Origin: Verrucomicrobiota bacterium
GTDB lineage: Bacteria; Verrucomicrobiota; Verrucomicrobiia; Opitutales; Opitutaceae
Reading direction: 5' to 3'
DNA: 64,000 bases
Assembly (NCBI GenBank): GCA_023399155.1
Contig: JAEWQP010000004.1
Coordinates: 62,001 to 126,000 of the forward strand
The position numbers and the translations under genes are program-made. Below are positions 34,728-44,600 of this stretch, in pieces. The notes under the pieces were generated by a model that was not told the origin of the DNA, did no database searches, and saw only the letters and a list, made by a program, of their open reading frames with translations. Position 1 is the first letter of the stretch. Each line of letters begins with the position of its first letter.

Positions 34728-36722
34728 TCAGCCGAGCTGGGCAGTCGCGGCGACGACGGTCTCGGGCGTCATGCCGAGTTCCTTCATCACGACCGGGAAT
34801 GGCGCGGACATGCCGAAGCGGTCGATCGCGATGATCTTCCCCTCCGGGCCGACGTACTTGTGCCAGAGCGCGGACACGCCCGCCTCGATGGCGATGCGCT
34901 TGCGGCAGGCCGGCGGGAGCACGCTGTCGCGATACTCCTGCGGCTGCTTGTCGAAGCGGGCCATGGACGGCATCGAGATCACGCGGGTGCCCGCGCCGAG
35001 CTGTTTGGCGGCGGCGATCACGTGCTGCAGCTCCGAGCCCGTGGCGATGAGGATGAGCGACAACGGCGCGCTCTCCTTCACGGCGATGTAAGCGCCCTTG
35101 AGCACGCCTTCACGGCGCGTCTGCACGGGGATGTCGTTCTGATTCGGGAGCGCCTGGCGGGTGAGGGCGAGCATCGTCGGTCCCTCGGTGTTCTCGAGGG
35201 CGGCGGCGAAGGCGCCGGCGGTCTCCTCGGGGTCGCCCGGGCGGATCACGTCCATGTTCGGGATGAGGCGCACCGACGAGATGGTCTCGACCGGCTGGTG
35301 CGTCGGGCCGTCCTCGCCCACGCCGACGGAGTCGTGCGTGTAGATGTAGACAACAGGAAGGCGGGCCAGCGCGGCGAGGCGCATGGAGGGGCGCGAGTAG
35401 TCGGCGAAGACCAGGAACGTCGCGCAGGACGGGCGGAAGATGCCGTCGTAGGCGATGCCATTGCTGATCGCCGCCATGGCGTGCTCGCGGATGCCGTAGC
35501 GGATGTTGCGGCCGCCGCGGTTGGCCTTGTCGAAATCCGGGGCCGCCGCGATGTAGTTGAACGTCGAGCCGTAGAGGTCGGCGCTGCCCGACATGAGGAG
35601 CGGCAGCTCGGCGGCGATCGGCTGGAGCACCTCGCGGCCGGCGGCGCGCGTGGCGAGCTTGGCGTCGGTCGGGAATTCCGGGATCTTTTCCAGCAGCTTG
35701 ACGGCCGAGGGCTGCACCGTGCGCTGGTTGAGGAGCTCCGCGAGCTGCGGGTTGACCGTGCGCCAGGCCGAGTAGAGCTTCGTCCACTTCTTGTAGTTGC
35801 GCTGCAACTTCGCCTTATGCTCGGCGAAATAGGCGGTGACATCGTCGCTGACGTAGAAGTGCTGGTCGGCGGGCAGGCCCAGGCCGGCGCGCGCGGCGTC
35901 GCCGAACTTCGCGCCGCCTTCGCCGTGACCCTTGTTCGTGCCCTGCACCTCGGCGATGCCCTTCGCGATGATCGTCTTGGCGATGATCGCCTGCGGGCGG
36001 CCGGAGGAGGCACGCTTCGCGCGATTGATCGCGCCGAGGATCGCCGCCATGTCGTGGCCGTCGGGGAGCAGGATCACATCCCAGCCCATCGCCTTGAAGC
36101 GCTTGGCCGAGTCCTCGCTTTGCGTCTTGTCGGCCATCGCGTCGAGCGTGACGTCGTTGGCGTCGTAGATGAGGATCAGATTGTCCAGGCCCTGGTGGCC
36201 GGCGAAGGACATCGCCTCCATCGCCACGCCTTCCTGCATGCAACCGTCACCGGCGAGGCAGATCACGTGGTTGTCGAAGATCTTGTGCTCGGCCGTGTTG
36301 AAGCGCGCCTCGGCCATCTTGCCGGCGACGGCCATGCCGACCGCGTTGCCCACGCCCTGACCGAGCGGGCCGGTCGTGCACTCCACACCGGGCGTCTCGT
36401 GAAACTCGGGGTGCCCTGGCGTCTTGGAATGGAGCTGGCGGAACGCCTTGATGTCATCCATCGACACGGCGTAGCCGCTCAGGTGCAGCCACGCGTAGAG
36501 GAACATCGAGCCGTGGCCGGCGGAGAGGACGAAGCGGTCGCGATTGAGCCAGCGGGGATCGTCGGGGTTGTGCTGGAGGGCGGCGCCGTAAAGCACCGCG
36601 CCGATCTCGGCGGCGCCGAGCGGGAGGCCGAGGTGGCCGATGCCGGCCTTGTGGACGGCGTCGATGGCGAGACCGCGCGCCTGGGCGCAGGCTTTGGCGA
36701 GGATGTCAGTATTCAATGCCAT
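34728..36722 (-). CDS. tkt: Transketolase
   Basis: Thiamine-diphosphate enzyme that moves two-carbon units between ketose and aldose phosphates in the non-oxidative pentose phosphate pathway. The protein is 664 residues, standard for bacterial transketolases. The N-terminal TPP domain shows [19 protein letters not shown] (about 65-83), [15 protein letters not shown] (about 115) and the metal-binding GDGCMQEGV near 155. The central PYR domain has [15 protein letters not shown] (about 410) and [17 protein letters not shown] (about 465), and a C-terminal domain follows. Start [11 protein letters not shown] is a normal family start. It is followed by a hairpin, so it is probably monocistronic. 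Confidence 0.97.
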   Translation of the reverse strand: MALNTDILAKACAQARGLAIDAVHKAGIGHLGLPLGAAEIGAVLYGAALQHNPDDPRWLNRDRFVLSAGHGSMFLYAWLHLSGYAVSMDDIKAFRQLHSKTPGHPEFHETPGVECTTGPLGQGVGNAVGMAVAGKMAEARFNTAEHKIFDNHVICLAGDGCMQEGVAMEAMSFAGHQGLDNLILIYDANDVTLDAMADKTQSEDSAKRFKAMGWDVILLPDGHDMAAILGAINRAKRASSGRPQAIIAKTIIAKGIAEVQGTNKGHGEGGAKFGDAARAGLGLPADQHFYVSDDVTAYFAEHKAKLQRNYKKWTKLYSAWRTVNPQLAELLNQRTVQPSAVKLLEKIPEFPTDAKLATRAAGREVLQPIAAELPLLMSGSADLYGSTFNYIAAAPDFDKANRGGRNIRYGIREHAMAAISNGIAYDGIFRPSCATFLVFADYSRPSMRLAALARLPVVYIYTHDSVGVGEDGPTHQPVETISSVRLIPNMDVIRPGDPEETAGAFAAALENTEGPTMLALTRQALPNQNDIPVQTRREGVLKGAYIAVKESAPLSLILIATGSELQHVIAAAKQLGAGTRVISMPSMARFDKQPQEYRDSVLPPACRKRIAIEAGVSALWHKYVGPEGKIIAIDRFGMSAPFPVVMKELGMTPETVVAATAQLG

Positions 36723-36811
36723 GGCTTTTCGTGGGAAAGGGTGGGTGTGGGATTGGGGACGCGTGTCGTGTCCGGGAATCGCGAACGCAAGCGCATGGCG
36801 CGCGCGAAGGG

Positions 36812-36844
36812 AAATAAAAAGGACGGTCCAGTATTAGACCGTCC
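36812..36844 (-). terminator. Intrinsic terminator of trmD-rplS
   Basis: On the minus strand an 8-bp stem (GGACGGTC / GACCGTCC, loop TAATACTG) is followed directly by a U-rich run (TTTTTATTT). It lies about 45 bases past the rplS stop and is a textbook factor-independent terminator for this operon. Confidence 0.9.
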
Positions 36845-36888
36845 TCGATTTAGGACATCCGCCGGAGGGGCGGACCTACTGGAGCGCC

Positions 36889-37260
36889 TCAGGCGTGGGC
36901 CGCGGACTGCTCCATGCGCTTTTCCTTCACCTGCACGGCCTTCTTGCCGACGCGGTCGCGCAGGTAGTAGAGGCGGGCGCGCATCACCTCGGACGTGCGG
37001 TCGATCTCGATCTTGTCGATGTTCGGGCTGTTCACCGGGAACACCTTCTCCACGCCCTCGCCGTAGGAAATGCGGCGCACGGTGAATGTCTCGGCGATGC
37101 CGTAACCCTTGCGGGCGATGACGATCCCGGCGAAAACCTGGACGCGCTCCTTTTCACCTTCGCGCACCTTGGTGTGCACGCGGACGCCGTCACCCACCTT
37201 GAAGGCGGGGAGGTCAGCCTTGAGCTGGTGCTTGGTGATCTCGTGGATGAAGTGGTTCAT
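36889..37260 (-). CDS. rplS: 50S ribosomal protein L19
   Basis: Large-subunit protein at the 30S-50S interface. It is 123 residues. The family blocks FKVGDGVRVHTKVREGEKER (about 21-40), QVFAGIVIARKG and the RRISYGEGVEKVFPVNSPNI stretch are clear, and the YLRDRVGKKAVQVKEKR C-terminus is typical. Its start lies 47 bases inside the end of the trmD frame, so translation of the two is tightly linked. It is the last gene before a strong terminator. Confidence 0.97.
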   Translation of the reverse strand: MNHFIHEITKHQLKADLPAFKVGDGVRVHTKVREGEKERVQVFAGIVIARKGYGIAETFTVRRISYGEGVEKVFPVNSPNIDKIEIDRTSEVMRARLYYLRDRVGKKAVQVKEKRMEQSAAHA

Positions 37261-37936
37261 GATGATGTCCTTGTAGTAAATCGGGTCGGAGACGGCGGGT
37301 TTTCTCGAGGGACTGCTCGAGCCTCCAGCGCTCGATGAGCGCGTGATTGCCGGAGAGCAGGACCTCAGGAACCTTCCACCCCCGGAAATCGGCGGGCCTC
37401 GTGTATTGAGGGAAGTCGAGCAAATTGCGGGTGAAGCTCTCGTGCGTCAACGAGTTTTCTTCACCGAGCACACCAGGCACGAATCGCGCGAGCACATCGA
37501 TCACGACGGCTGCGGCAATCGTGCCGTTGGTCAGCACGTAATCGCCGATGCTGATCTCCTTGTCGATGATGTTGTCGCGGATGCGCTGGTCGATTCCCTC
37601 GTAATGTCCGCTGAGGAAAATCAGGTGTTGCTCGCCGGCGAGCCGCTGGCCAACGGCGGGGCTGAGCGTGGTGCCGTCCGGCGACAGGTAGATCACGCGG
37701 CAGCCGGGTGTGCGCAGCTGTTCGATGGCGGCGAAGACGGGCTCGGGCTTGAGCACCATGCCGGCGCCGCCGCCGAAAGGGCGGTCGTCGGCCGTCTTGT
37801 GCTTGTCGGTCGACCAGTCGCGCAGGTTGTGGATCCGCAGATCGACCCGGCCGGACTCGCGGGCCTTGCCGATGATGCTCTCGCCCAGCAGGCCATCGAG
37901 CATGGCCGGGAAAAGGGTGAGGACATCGATCTTCAT
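37214..37936 (-). CDS. trmD: tRNA (guanine-37-N1)-methyltransferase
   Basis: Methylates G37 next to the anticodon of tRNAs that read CNN codons, preventing +1 frameshifts, with S-adenosylmethionine bound in a trefoil knot. The protein is 240 residues. The family signatures are KIDVLTLFPAMLDG at the N-terminus, DDRPFGGGAGMVLKPEP (about 51-67), YLSPDG, LSGHYEGIDQRI (about 112) and SIGDYVLTNG (about 132). The final segment, after RRLRPDLLQ, runs 47 bases into rplS and ends in a His/Pro-rich tail (HHHEPLHPRDH) that reads like non-conserved overlap sequence. rimM, often between rpsP and trmD, is absent. Confidence 0.95.
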   Translation of the reverse strand: MKIDVLTLFPAMLDGLLGESIIGKARESGRVDLRIHNLRDWSTDKHKTADDRPFGGGAGMVLKPEPVFAAIEQLRTPGCRVIYLSPDGTTLSPAVGQRLAGEQHLIFLSGHYEGIDQRIRDNIIDKEISIGDYVLTNGTIAAAVVIDVLARFVPGVLGEENSLTHESFTRNLLDFPQYTRPADFRGWKVPEVLLSGNHALIERWRLEQSLEKTRRLRPDLLQGHHHEPLHPRDHQAPAQG

Positions 37937-37958
37937 CGCGATTTTGGGGCAAGGGTCA

Positions 37959-38130
37959 GGACACAGAGTTCACAGTGGAAAGGCAGGGCACAGGAGATCG
38001 CAGAGGCCGCGGAGAAAGACAGGACCATAGATATCGACGCTGCGTCCTCTGCGATCTCCTGTGAAGATCAGATGCTTGGGTTCGAACTCCGTGACCTCGG
38101 TGCCTTCTTTGTGCCCTCTGTGGTCCTGTC
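37959..38130. repeat. Inverted repeat of the CACAGAG family (rpsP-trmD gap)
   Basis: The left arm (about 37959-38006) contains GGACACAGAGTTCACAG and CACAGGAGATCGCAGAGG. The right arm (about 38046-38130) contains the reverse of the second word, CCTCTGCGATCTCCTGTG, and ends in CCCTCTGTGGTCCTGTC. The inner 18 bases pair perfectly across a 39-base loop; the outer parts pair less well because the right arm is longer. The words match the element between lysC and thrC, so both belong to one dispersed family. Confidence 0.7.
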
Positions 38131-38154
38131 TTCTTCTTTCGACGGTCGTTAGCC

Positions 38155-38189
38155 GGAAAAACAAAGAGGCCCGGCGCGGGGCCGGACCT
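38155..38189 (-). terminator. Intrinsic terminator directly after rpsP
   Basis: On the minus strand a 9-bp stem with one G-U pair (AGGTCCGGC / GCCGGGCCT, 5-base loop) is followed by CTTTGTTTTTCC. It sits about 60 bases past the rpsP stop. It implies that rpsP is at least partly transcribed apart from trmD-rplS, with the repeat element lying between the two units. Confidence 0.75.
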
Positions 38190-38251
38190 CGGGGACGAAC
38201 GTGAACGCTTCGGCGAACCGGGCGATCGCAGGGACCGCCTCGACGGTTGGC

Positions 38252-38512
38252 TTACTGCGCGGTCGCGGCGGCCGTGGCCTTCGCCTTCTTGATCAGGCTG
38301 CGCACGGTGTCGGTCGGAACGGCACCCTTGCTGACCCAGTAGTCCGCACGCTCGACGTCGATCTTGAGCGGAAGTTCGCGGGATTTCGGCTGGTACGTGC
38401 CGATCTGTTCGACCGCGGCGCCGTCGCGACGGTAGCGCGCTTCGGAAACGACAACACGGTAGGCGGGCGTGTGCGTGGCGCCGACGCGGGACAGTTTGAT
38501 TTTCAGAGCCAT
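38252..38512 (-). CDS. rpsP: 30S ribosomal protein S16
   Basis: Small-subunit assembly protein, 86 residues. MALKIKLSRVGATHTPAYRV is the family N-terminus (normally KIRL-x-R-G-K-K-x-x-P-x-Y-R-I-V), followed by GTYQPKSRELPLKIDVERAD and a WVSKGAVPTDTVRSL segment equivalent to the W-x-x-x-GA-x-PT-x-x-V block. The frame is open upstream to 38629, but homology starts at this ATG. The C-terminus is Ala/Thr-rich. It precedes trmD-rplS on the same strand, with a terminator in between. Confidence 0.95.
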   Translation of the reverse strand: MALKIKLSRVGATHTPAYRVVVSEARYRRDGAAVEQIGTYQPKSRELPLKIDVERADYWVSKGAVPTDTVRSLIKKAKATAAATAQ

Positions 38513-38632
38513 GGTCTTGGTGCGGTTCTCTCGGAAAGGAGGTTTCTGACGAAAAACCGGTGATCGTCCGGTGAAGATTGCTCTTGTCAAGCCCCTTAAC
38601 CGGGCCCGAAGTTCCGCCCCTTTTCTCACGCC

Positions 38633-39736
38633 ATGCTCCGCGCCGGTATCGTCGGCCTACCGAATGTAGGCAAGTCCACGCTCTTCAACGCCATCACCCG
38701 TTCCCGGAAGGCGGAGGCGGCCAACTACCCGTTTTGCACGATCGAGCCGAATGTCGGCGTGGTCGTGGTGCCGGATGAGCGCCTCCAGGTGCTCCAGAAG
38801 ATCGCCAAGACTTCAGTCGTGATTCCCGCCGCCGTCGAGGTCGTCGATATCGCGGGCCTGGTCGCCGGTGCGTCGAAAGGCGAGGGGTTGGGGAACCAGT
38901 TCCTGGCCAACATCCGCGAGGTCGACGCGATCATCCACGTGGTCCGCTGCTTCGTCGACGAGGACGTCATCCACAACATGGGAAGCGTCGACCCGGTGCG
39001 AGATATCGAGGTCATCAACACCGAGTTGATCCTTGCCGACCTCGACGCCTGCCAGAAACGCCTGGAAAAGGCGCAGAAGAAGGCCCGCGGCCAGGACAAG
39101 GAGGGCATTGCCGAGGTCGCACTGCTCGACAAGGTGATCCCGCACCTCAACGCAGGCAAGCCCGCCAACATCCTCCAACTCGACGAACTCGAGCGCGCGA
39201 TCCTGAAAAGTTTCTTTCTCCTAAGCGCGAAGCCGGTGCTCTACGCCTGCAACGTCGCGGAAGGCGACATCGCGGATCCGTCGAAGAATCCGTTTGTCGC
39301 CAAGGTCGCGCAGTTCGCGCGCGAGCACCACGATGCGGGCAGCACCGTGATCTGTGCCAAGCTCGAATCCGATCTCGTCGACCTCGGCCCGGACGAGGCG
39401 AAGGACTACCTCAAGGAGTACGGCGTGACCGACTCCGGCGTCTCTGCGCTGATCCGCAGCACGTACGACCTGCTCGGCCTGATGACTTACTTCACGGCCG
39501 GCGAAAAGGAAGTGCGCGCCTGGACGATTCTCAAGGGATGGAAGGCCCCGCAGGCCGCGGGCGTGATCCACACCGATTTCGAGAAAGGCTTCATCAAGGC
39601 GGAGATCGTCTCCTACGACGACCTCGCCCGCCTCGGCTCTGTCGCGGCCGCGCGCGAAGCCGGCAAGTACCGCCTCGAGGGCAAGGAATACGTCTTCCGC
39701 GACGGCGACGTCGCGCTGTTCCGGTTCAATACCTAA
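38633..39736 (+). CDS. ychF: Redox-regulated ATPase YchF (Obg family)
   Basis: Universally conserved Obg-family P-loop ATPase that binds ribosomes and dampens the oxidative-stress response. The protein is 367 residues, the standard length. The G1 loop is GLPNVGKST (residues 7-15), the switch region contains YPFCTIEPNVGVV (about 36) and DIAGLVAGASKGEGLGNQFL (about 72-91), and the NxKD motif is replaced by NVAEGD as in YchF, which explains ATP rather than GTP use. A helical coiled coil lies at about 135-165. The TGS domain is C-terminal (TYFTAGEKEVRAWTI, about 285-299) and ends in YVFRDGDVALFRFN. It is divergent from rpsP. Confidence 0.96.
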   Translation: MLRAGIVGLPNVGKSTLFNAITRSRKAEAANYPFCTIEPNVGVVVVPDERLQVLQKIAKTSVVIPAAVEVVDIAGLVAGASKGEGLGNQFLANIREVDAIIHVVRCFVDEDVIHNMGSVDPVRDIEVINTELILADLDACQKRLEKAQKKARGQDKEGIAEVALLDKVIPHLNAGKPANILQLDELERAILKSFFLLSAKPVLYACNVAEGDIADPSKNPFVAKVAQFAREHHDAGSTVICAKLESDLVDLGPDEAKDYLKEYGVTDSGVSALIRSTYDLLGLMTYFTAGEKEVRAWTILKGWKAPQAAGVIHTDFEKGFIKAEIVSYDDLARLGSVAAAREAGKYRLEGKEYVFRDGDVALFRFNT

Positions 39737-39740
39737 GCGG

Positions 39741-39762
39741 CGCGCGGCCGCCTGGCCGCGCG
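39741..39762 (+). terminator. Hairpin downstream of ychF
   Basis: A perfect 9-bp stem (CGCGCGGCC / GGCCGCGCG) with a 4-base loop lies 5 bases past the ychF stop. No U-tract follows. A second stem (AGCTTAAAGC / GCTTTAAGCT, 39779-39803) is formed by the heptamer array that follows. Together they may end or stabilise the ychF transcript. Confidence 0.5.
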
Positions 39763-39809
39763 AACGCCGAACGCTGAGAGCTTAAAGCTTCAGGCTTTAA
39801 GCTGAAGGC
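39761..39809. repeat. Heptamer array, seven units ending in GC
   Basis: Seven consecutive 7-base units: CGAACGC, CGAACGC, TGAGAGC, TTAAAGC, TTCAGGC, TTTAAGC, TGAAGGC. The unit length is exact while the sequence drifts, and units 3-7 also form a hairpin. Related units (TGAAAGC, TGAACGC, CGAGAGC) occur at 48702-48736. I infer a dispersed short tandem repeat family. Confidence 0.6.
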
Positions 39810-39961
39810 CAGACGCGATCTCAGCGGTTCGAGGTAGGGCGAGGCCTCCGGCCGAGCCGTGATCGTACGCACGACGGTGCGCGCGGCTCGGCCAGAGACC
39901 TCGCCCGACCTTTTGGCTCGCGCACTCGCGCTGGTCGCGAAGCGGTGTTTCGTGGACGTGC

Positions 39962-40828
39962 GTGCCCGAACCCCATCCAGACCTGTTGCCTCTGCCGGCC
40001 GATCCGCCAATTCCGCCCGGACTGGCCGAGGTCGGTCGCTATGCGACGGAACGTGACGCGGTCGACCGCGGGCTCGTGGTGCTCGCCATGCGGCTGGGCT
40101 ACTGGGTGGAACCCGTGCAGGATGGATTCAGCCTTCGCGTTGCCGCGGGGTCGGCCGATGCCGTGCGCCACCAGATCGCGCTGTTCGACCGCGAGAGCCC
40201 CGGCTGGCCGCCGCGGCTGCGTGCCCTCGCGCGGCTGCGCTTCAACTGGCCCGGCCCGCTCGGATGGGCGGCGGCGACGATCATCGTGTTCCGGCTCCAG
40301 CAGGCGTGGCCGGAGCGCCTGGAGCGTTTCGGTGCGCTGCGCGCGGATGCGCTCTTTGGCGCGGGAGAATGGTGGCGGCCGGCGACGGCGCTGTTTTTGC
40401 ATGCTGATATCGGCCACCTCGTGGCAAACCTCGGCGCCGGCATGTTCCTGTTCGGCCTGGTCCTCGCCGCGTTCGGACCGCTCCGGGGAGCGGTGGCGCT
40501 CGCCGTCGCGGCCGTCCTTGGCAACGGTGCCGCCGCAGCGTTGCATCCATGGTCCGGATACGGATCCCTCGGTGCATCCACCGCGGTGTTCGCGGGCCTC
40601 GGGCTGCTGACGGGGGCCGCGGTTCGCGAGGCTTTCCTCATCCGCCGCTTTTCGCTGCGGGCACTCCTCCTGCCGTCGCTCGCCGGCGGGAGCCTTCTCG
40701 CGCTCTACGGCGCCGGCGGCATGCGCACCGACGTCGTGGCACACGCGACCGGCTTTGCGGCCGGTTTGCTGCTCGGCGCCGCGATCGGGTCCGTGGATAG
40801 AACGGGCCACTCCCGGCGGTCCGGGTGA
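39962..40828 (+). CDS. Rhomboid-family intramembrane serine protease
   Basis: A 288-residue membrane protein starting at GTG. The first 90 residues are soluble, with no recognised domain. The rhomboid core follows (about 95-275): FLHADIGHLVANLGAGMFLF (about 140-159) carries the H-x-x-x-HL-x-x-N pattern, the serine lies in GSLGASTAVFAGLG (a G-x-S motif, about 200-213), and the partner histidine in the last helix is VAHATGFAAGLLLG (about 258-271). The serine, histidine and conserved Asn are all present, so activity is expected. Substrate is unknown. The soluble N-terminal domain may regulate access. It stands alone, 225 bases after ychF. Confidence 0.88.
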   Translation: MPEPHPDLLPLPADPPIPPGLAEVGRYATERDAVDRGLVVLAMRLGYWVEPVQDGFSLRVAAGSADAVRHQIALFDRESPGWPPRLRALARLRFNWPGPLGWAAATIIVFRLQQAWPERLERFGALRADALFGAGEWWRPATALFLHADIGHLVANLGAGMFLFGLVLAAFGPLRGAVALAVAAVLGNGAAAALHPWSGYGSLGASTAVFAGLGLLTGAAVREAFLIRRFSLRALLLPSLAGGSLLALYGAGGMRTDVVAHATGFAAGLLLGAAIGSVDRTGHSRRSG

Positions 40829-41121
40829 TTGCGTCGGGCCTGCCCGGCAGGCTGCGGGAACTCCGCCCCGGCGTCACCAATGGGATAGGCGGTCGGAAGC
40901 TTCGCCGGGATCTCCGCGCGAGTGCCGTTCCCCCCACGATTCTGGCCTGCGCCTCGGCGAGGGATCTCTCCCCGACGTTTTGTGGGAGGCTGCGGGGCAA
41001 CCGTCGCGCCGAAGGCCCCGCGCTATCCGTTTGGCTCGCGGGCGTCTCGCGTCCACGATCAGTACTCATGTTTCGCCCCGTCATTTCGTATCCGTCACCC
41101 CTCCATTTCTGCAACGCACGC

Positions 41122-42363
<1,242 letters not shown>

Positions 42364-42508
42364 CGAAGCCGCCGGTTTTCCGACTGCGTGCGGAGACCGT
42401 GCGGAGTGCCGTGACACCGGCCAAGGCAACGTTCGGATGCGCGGCGCCTGGACGGCACGCCTCGTTTCGCATCGCAAAGGCGGCAACGAACGGGACATTG
42501 GCAGGCGC

Positions 42509-43240
42509 ATGCGTCCGGAGGAATACCACAAGCTTGCGGATCTCGAGGAGCGGATGTGGTTTTTTCGCGCGTACCAGCGGCGTTTTGTGCGTTGGTTCTC
42601 CCGCACGCTTCCCCGGGGGCCGGCCCGCCTGCTTGATGCGGGCTGCGGCACGGGAGGCACGATCAACGCGCTTCGCCAGGCGAACCGGGAGTGGACGGTC
42701 GATGGGCTCGACTATTCGCCGATCGCCTGTGCCCTGGCACGGACGCGAACCGCCGCCACGATCACGGAAGGGTCGGTCACGGCAATGCCGGTGGGCAGCG
42801 GCGCCTATGACGGGATTGTCTCGGCCGATGTGGTCTGCCAGGTCGACGATCCCGCGCTCGCGGTGCGCGAGTTTGCGCGCTGCCTGCGATCAGGCGGCGT
42901 GGTCCAGATCAACGCGCCGGCCTACATGTGGCTCTGGTCGCATCACGACCGCGCCGTGCACAGTGTGCGCCGCTTCACCCGTCGCGAACTGGTCGGGCAC
43001 TGCCGCGGAGCCGGGCTCGAGATCGTCTACGCCTCCTACGCCAACAGCTTTCTACTGCCGGCCGCGATCGTGCGCCGGAAGCTCTTCCCGCCCCGGCGCC
43101 CGACGAGCGACGTGGCGCTGTTGCCTGCGCCGATCGAGACCTGTTTCAGCGCGCTGGCCTGGCTCGAGTTTCAATGGACGGCGCGCGGCGGGCGGCTGCC
43201 GGCGGGGTTGTCCGTGTTCGTGGTCGCGCGCAAACCGTGA
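42509..43240 (+). CDS. Class I SAM-dependent methyltransferase
   Basis: A 243-residue methyltransferase. Motif I is LLDAGCGTGGTINAL (about 44-58), the acidic motif II lies in WTVDGLDYSP, the post-I loop is SADVVCQVDDPALAVREF (about 112-129) and the LRSGGVVQINAPAY block matches Methyltransf_11 proteins. A downstream HHDRAVHSVRRFTRRELVGH segment is common in methyltransferases linked to sugar or polyketide-like acceptors, but no acceptor can be named. A C-terminal hydrophobic or amphipathic helix (YASYANSFLLPAAIVRRKLF) could touch the membrane. The start is the ATG of MRPEEYHKLADLEERMW, where family similarity begins. Confidence 0.85.
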   Translation: MRPEEYHKLADLEERMWFFRAYQRRFVRWFSRTLPRGPARLLDAGCGTGGTINALRQANREWTVDGLDYSPIACALARTRTAATITEGSVTAMPVGSGAYDGIVSADVVCQVDDPALAVREFARCLRSGGVVQINAPAYMWLWSHHDRAVHSVRRFTRRELVGHCRGAGLEIVYASYANSFLLPAAIVRRKLFPPRRPTSDVALLPAPIETCFSALAWLEFQWTARGGRLPAGLSVFVVARKP

Positions 43241-43353
43241 GCAGCGGCCGGGCCTTCGGTGCGCACCGGGACCTCCGCGGGGCGCGACTGCGCAACCGTT
43301 GGAGTGCGTTCGGGGCTGACGCCGCTCGCCGGGGGCGCTTGGCTTGCGTCACC

Positions 43354-44415
43354 ATGACTGCCACCCCCCGTGTCCGTTCACCACGCCTGTCATCCCTCCT
43401 CGCTGCACTGATCATGAACGCTTCTGCCTTTTCCGGCGCCGGCGCCGCCTCGACGATTGTCTCGCTGGCCACGCCGGAGCGCCTCGGCGACTCGGTCGAG
43501 CGCCTCGATCCGGCCATGGATCGCCTCGTCGCGCCGGGCGCCGAGCTGGAGATCCTCGCCACCGGTTTCAATTGGTCCGAAGGCCCGGTGTGGATGCCGC
43601 GGGAGAACCAGCTCCTCTTCAGCGATGTTCCGGAAAACATCGCCTACCGCTGGCGCGAAGGGCAGGGCGTGGATGTGATCCTGCAGCCGAGCGGACTCAC
43701 CCTTCCCGACGAGGGATCGCGTGAGCCGGGCTCCAACGGTCTCGCGCTCGATGCCCAGGGACGCCTCCTCCTCGCACAACACGGTGACCGCCGCCTTGCG
43801 CGGCTCAACGACGACGGCCGCACCTTCACCTCGCTCGTCGAGCGCTACGAGGGCAAGCGCTTCAGCAGTCCCAATGACCTCTGCCTCGACCGGCGCGGCA
43901 ACATCTTCTTCACCGACCCGCCCTACGGTCTGGGCAAGGCGCAGAAGCCGGAGATCGAGTTCTCGGGCGTGTATCGACTTGGCACCGACGGCACGGTGGC
44001 GCTCGTCAGCCGCGAACTCTCACGCCCCAACGGCATCGGACTCTCGCCGGATGAACGGACGCTCTACGTGGCCAACTCCGACGGCGCCCGCCCGATCATC
44101 ATGGCTTTTGACCTGGACGCCGACGGCGCCGCCGGTCCGGGCCGCGTCTTCTTCGATGGCACCGGCCTGATCGCCCGCACCAAGCGCTCCGGCATGTTCG
44201 ACGGATTCGCCGTCGACGAGCGCGGCAATCTCTGGGCCAGCGGACCCGGTGGCGTCGTGATCCTCACGCCCGAGGGCCGGCACGTCGGCTCGCTCCTCAC
44301 CGGCCGCGCCACCGCCAACTGCTGCTTCGGCGGCCCGGACGGCTCCACGCTCTATGTGACCGCGGACGACAGGCTGATGCGTATCGCCACGAAGACGCGC
44401 GCCCCGGCGCGCTGA
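43354..44415 (+). CDS. SMP-30/gluconolactonase-family protein, exported
   Basis: A 353-residue six-bladed beta-propeller hydrolase of the SMP-30/gluconolactonase/LRE family, which opens sugar lactones with a bound divalent metal. A signal-like N-terminus (RLSSLLAALIMNASAFSGAGA, shown in part as LLAALIMNASAF) precedes the propeller. The entry glutamate is in NWSEGPVWM (about 74), the Asn/Asp metal ligands lie in SSPNDLCLDRRGNIFFTDPP (preceded by F) and SRPNGIGLSPDERTLYV, and the last blade has FDGFAVDERGNLWAS. This motif order matches family members active on gluconolactone. The start is an ATG at 43354; one at 43414 is possible. Confidence 0.88.
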   Translation: MTATPRVRSPRLSSLLAALIMNASAFSGAGAASTIVSLATPERLGDSVERLDPAMDRLVAPGAELEILATGFNWSEGPVWMPRENQLLFSDVPENIAYRWREGQGVDVILQPSGLTLPDEGSREPGSNGLALDAQGRLLLAQHGDRRLARLNDDGRTFTSLVERYEGKRFSSPNDLCLDRRGNIFFTDPPYGLGKAQKPEIEFSGVYRLGTDGTVALVSRELSRPNGIGLSPDERTLYVANSDGARPIIMAFDLDADGAAGPGRVFFDGTGLIARTKRSGMFDGFAVDERGNLWASGPGGVVILTPEGRHVGSLLTGRATANCCFGGPDGSTLYVTADDRLMRIATKTRAPAR

Positions 44416-44522
44416 CGCGCGGCGCCTCGGAAAAACGCAGGCCCCGGCCGCAGCAGCCCTCGAGGCGCCGGGGCGCGAGGCTGGACAGGCGACACGGAAC
44501 AACCGGTTCCGCGCAGGACGCA

Positions 44523-44546
44523 GGCCCGGCCGTCGGCGGCCGGGCC
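44523..44546. terminator. Hairpin between convergent SMP-30 and ilvB genes
   Basis: A perfect 10-bp GC stem (GGCCCGGCCG / CGGCCGGGCC) with a TCGG loop lies in the 185-base gap between convergent genes. There is no U-tract on either strand. Position supports a terminator role for one or both genes. Confidence 0.5.
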
Positions 44547-44600
44547 GGTCAGTGTATCCGGTTGTTTGTGACGGTAGTGCGGCGACCGCCGGCGACCGGC

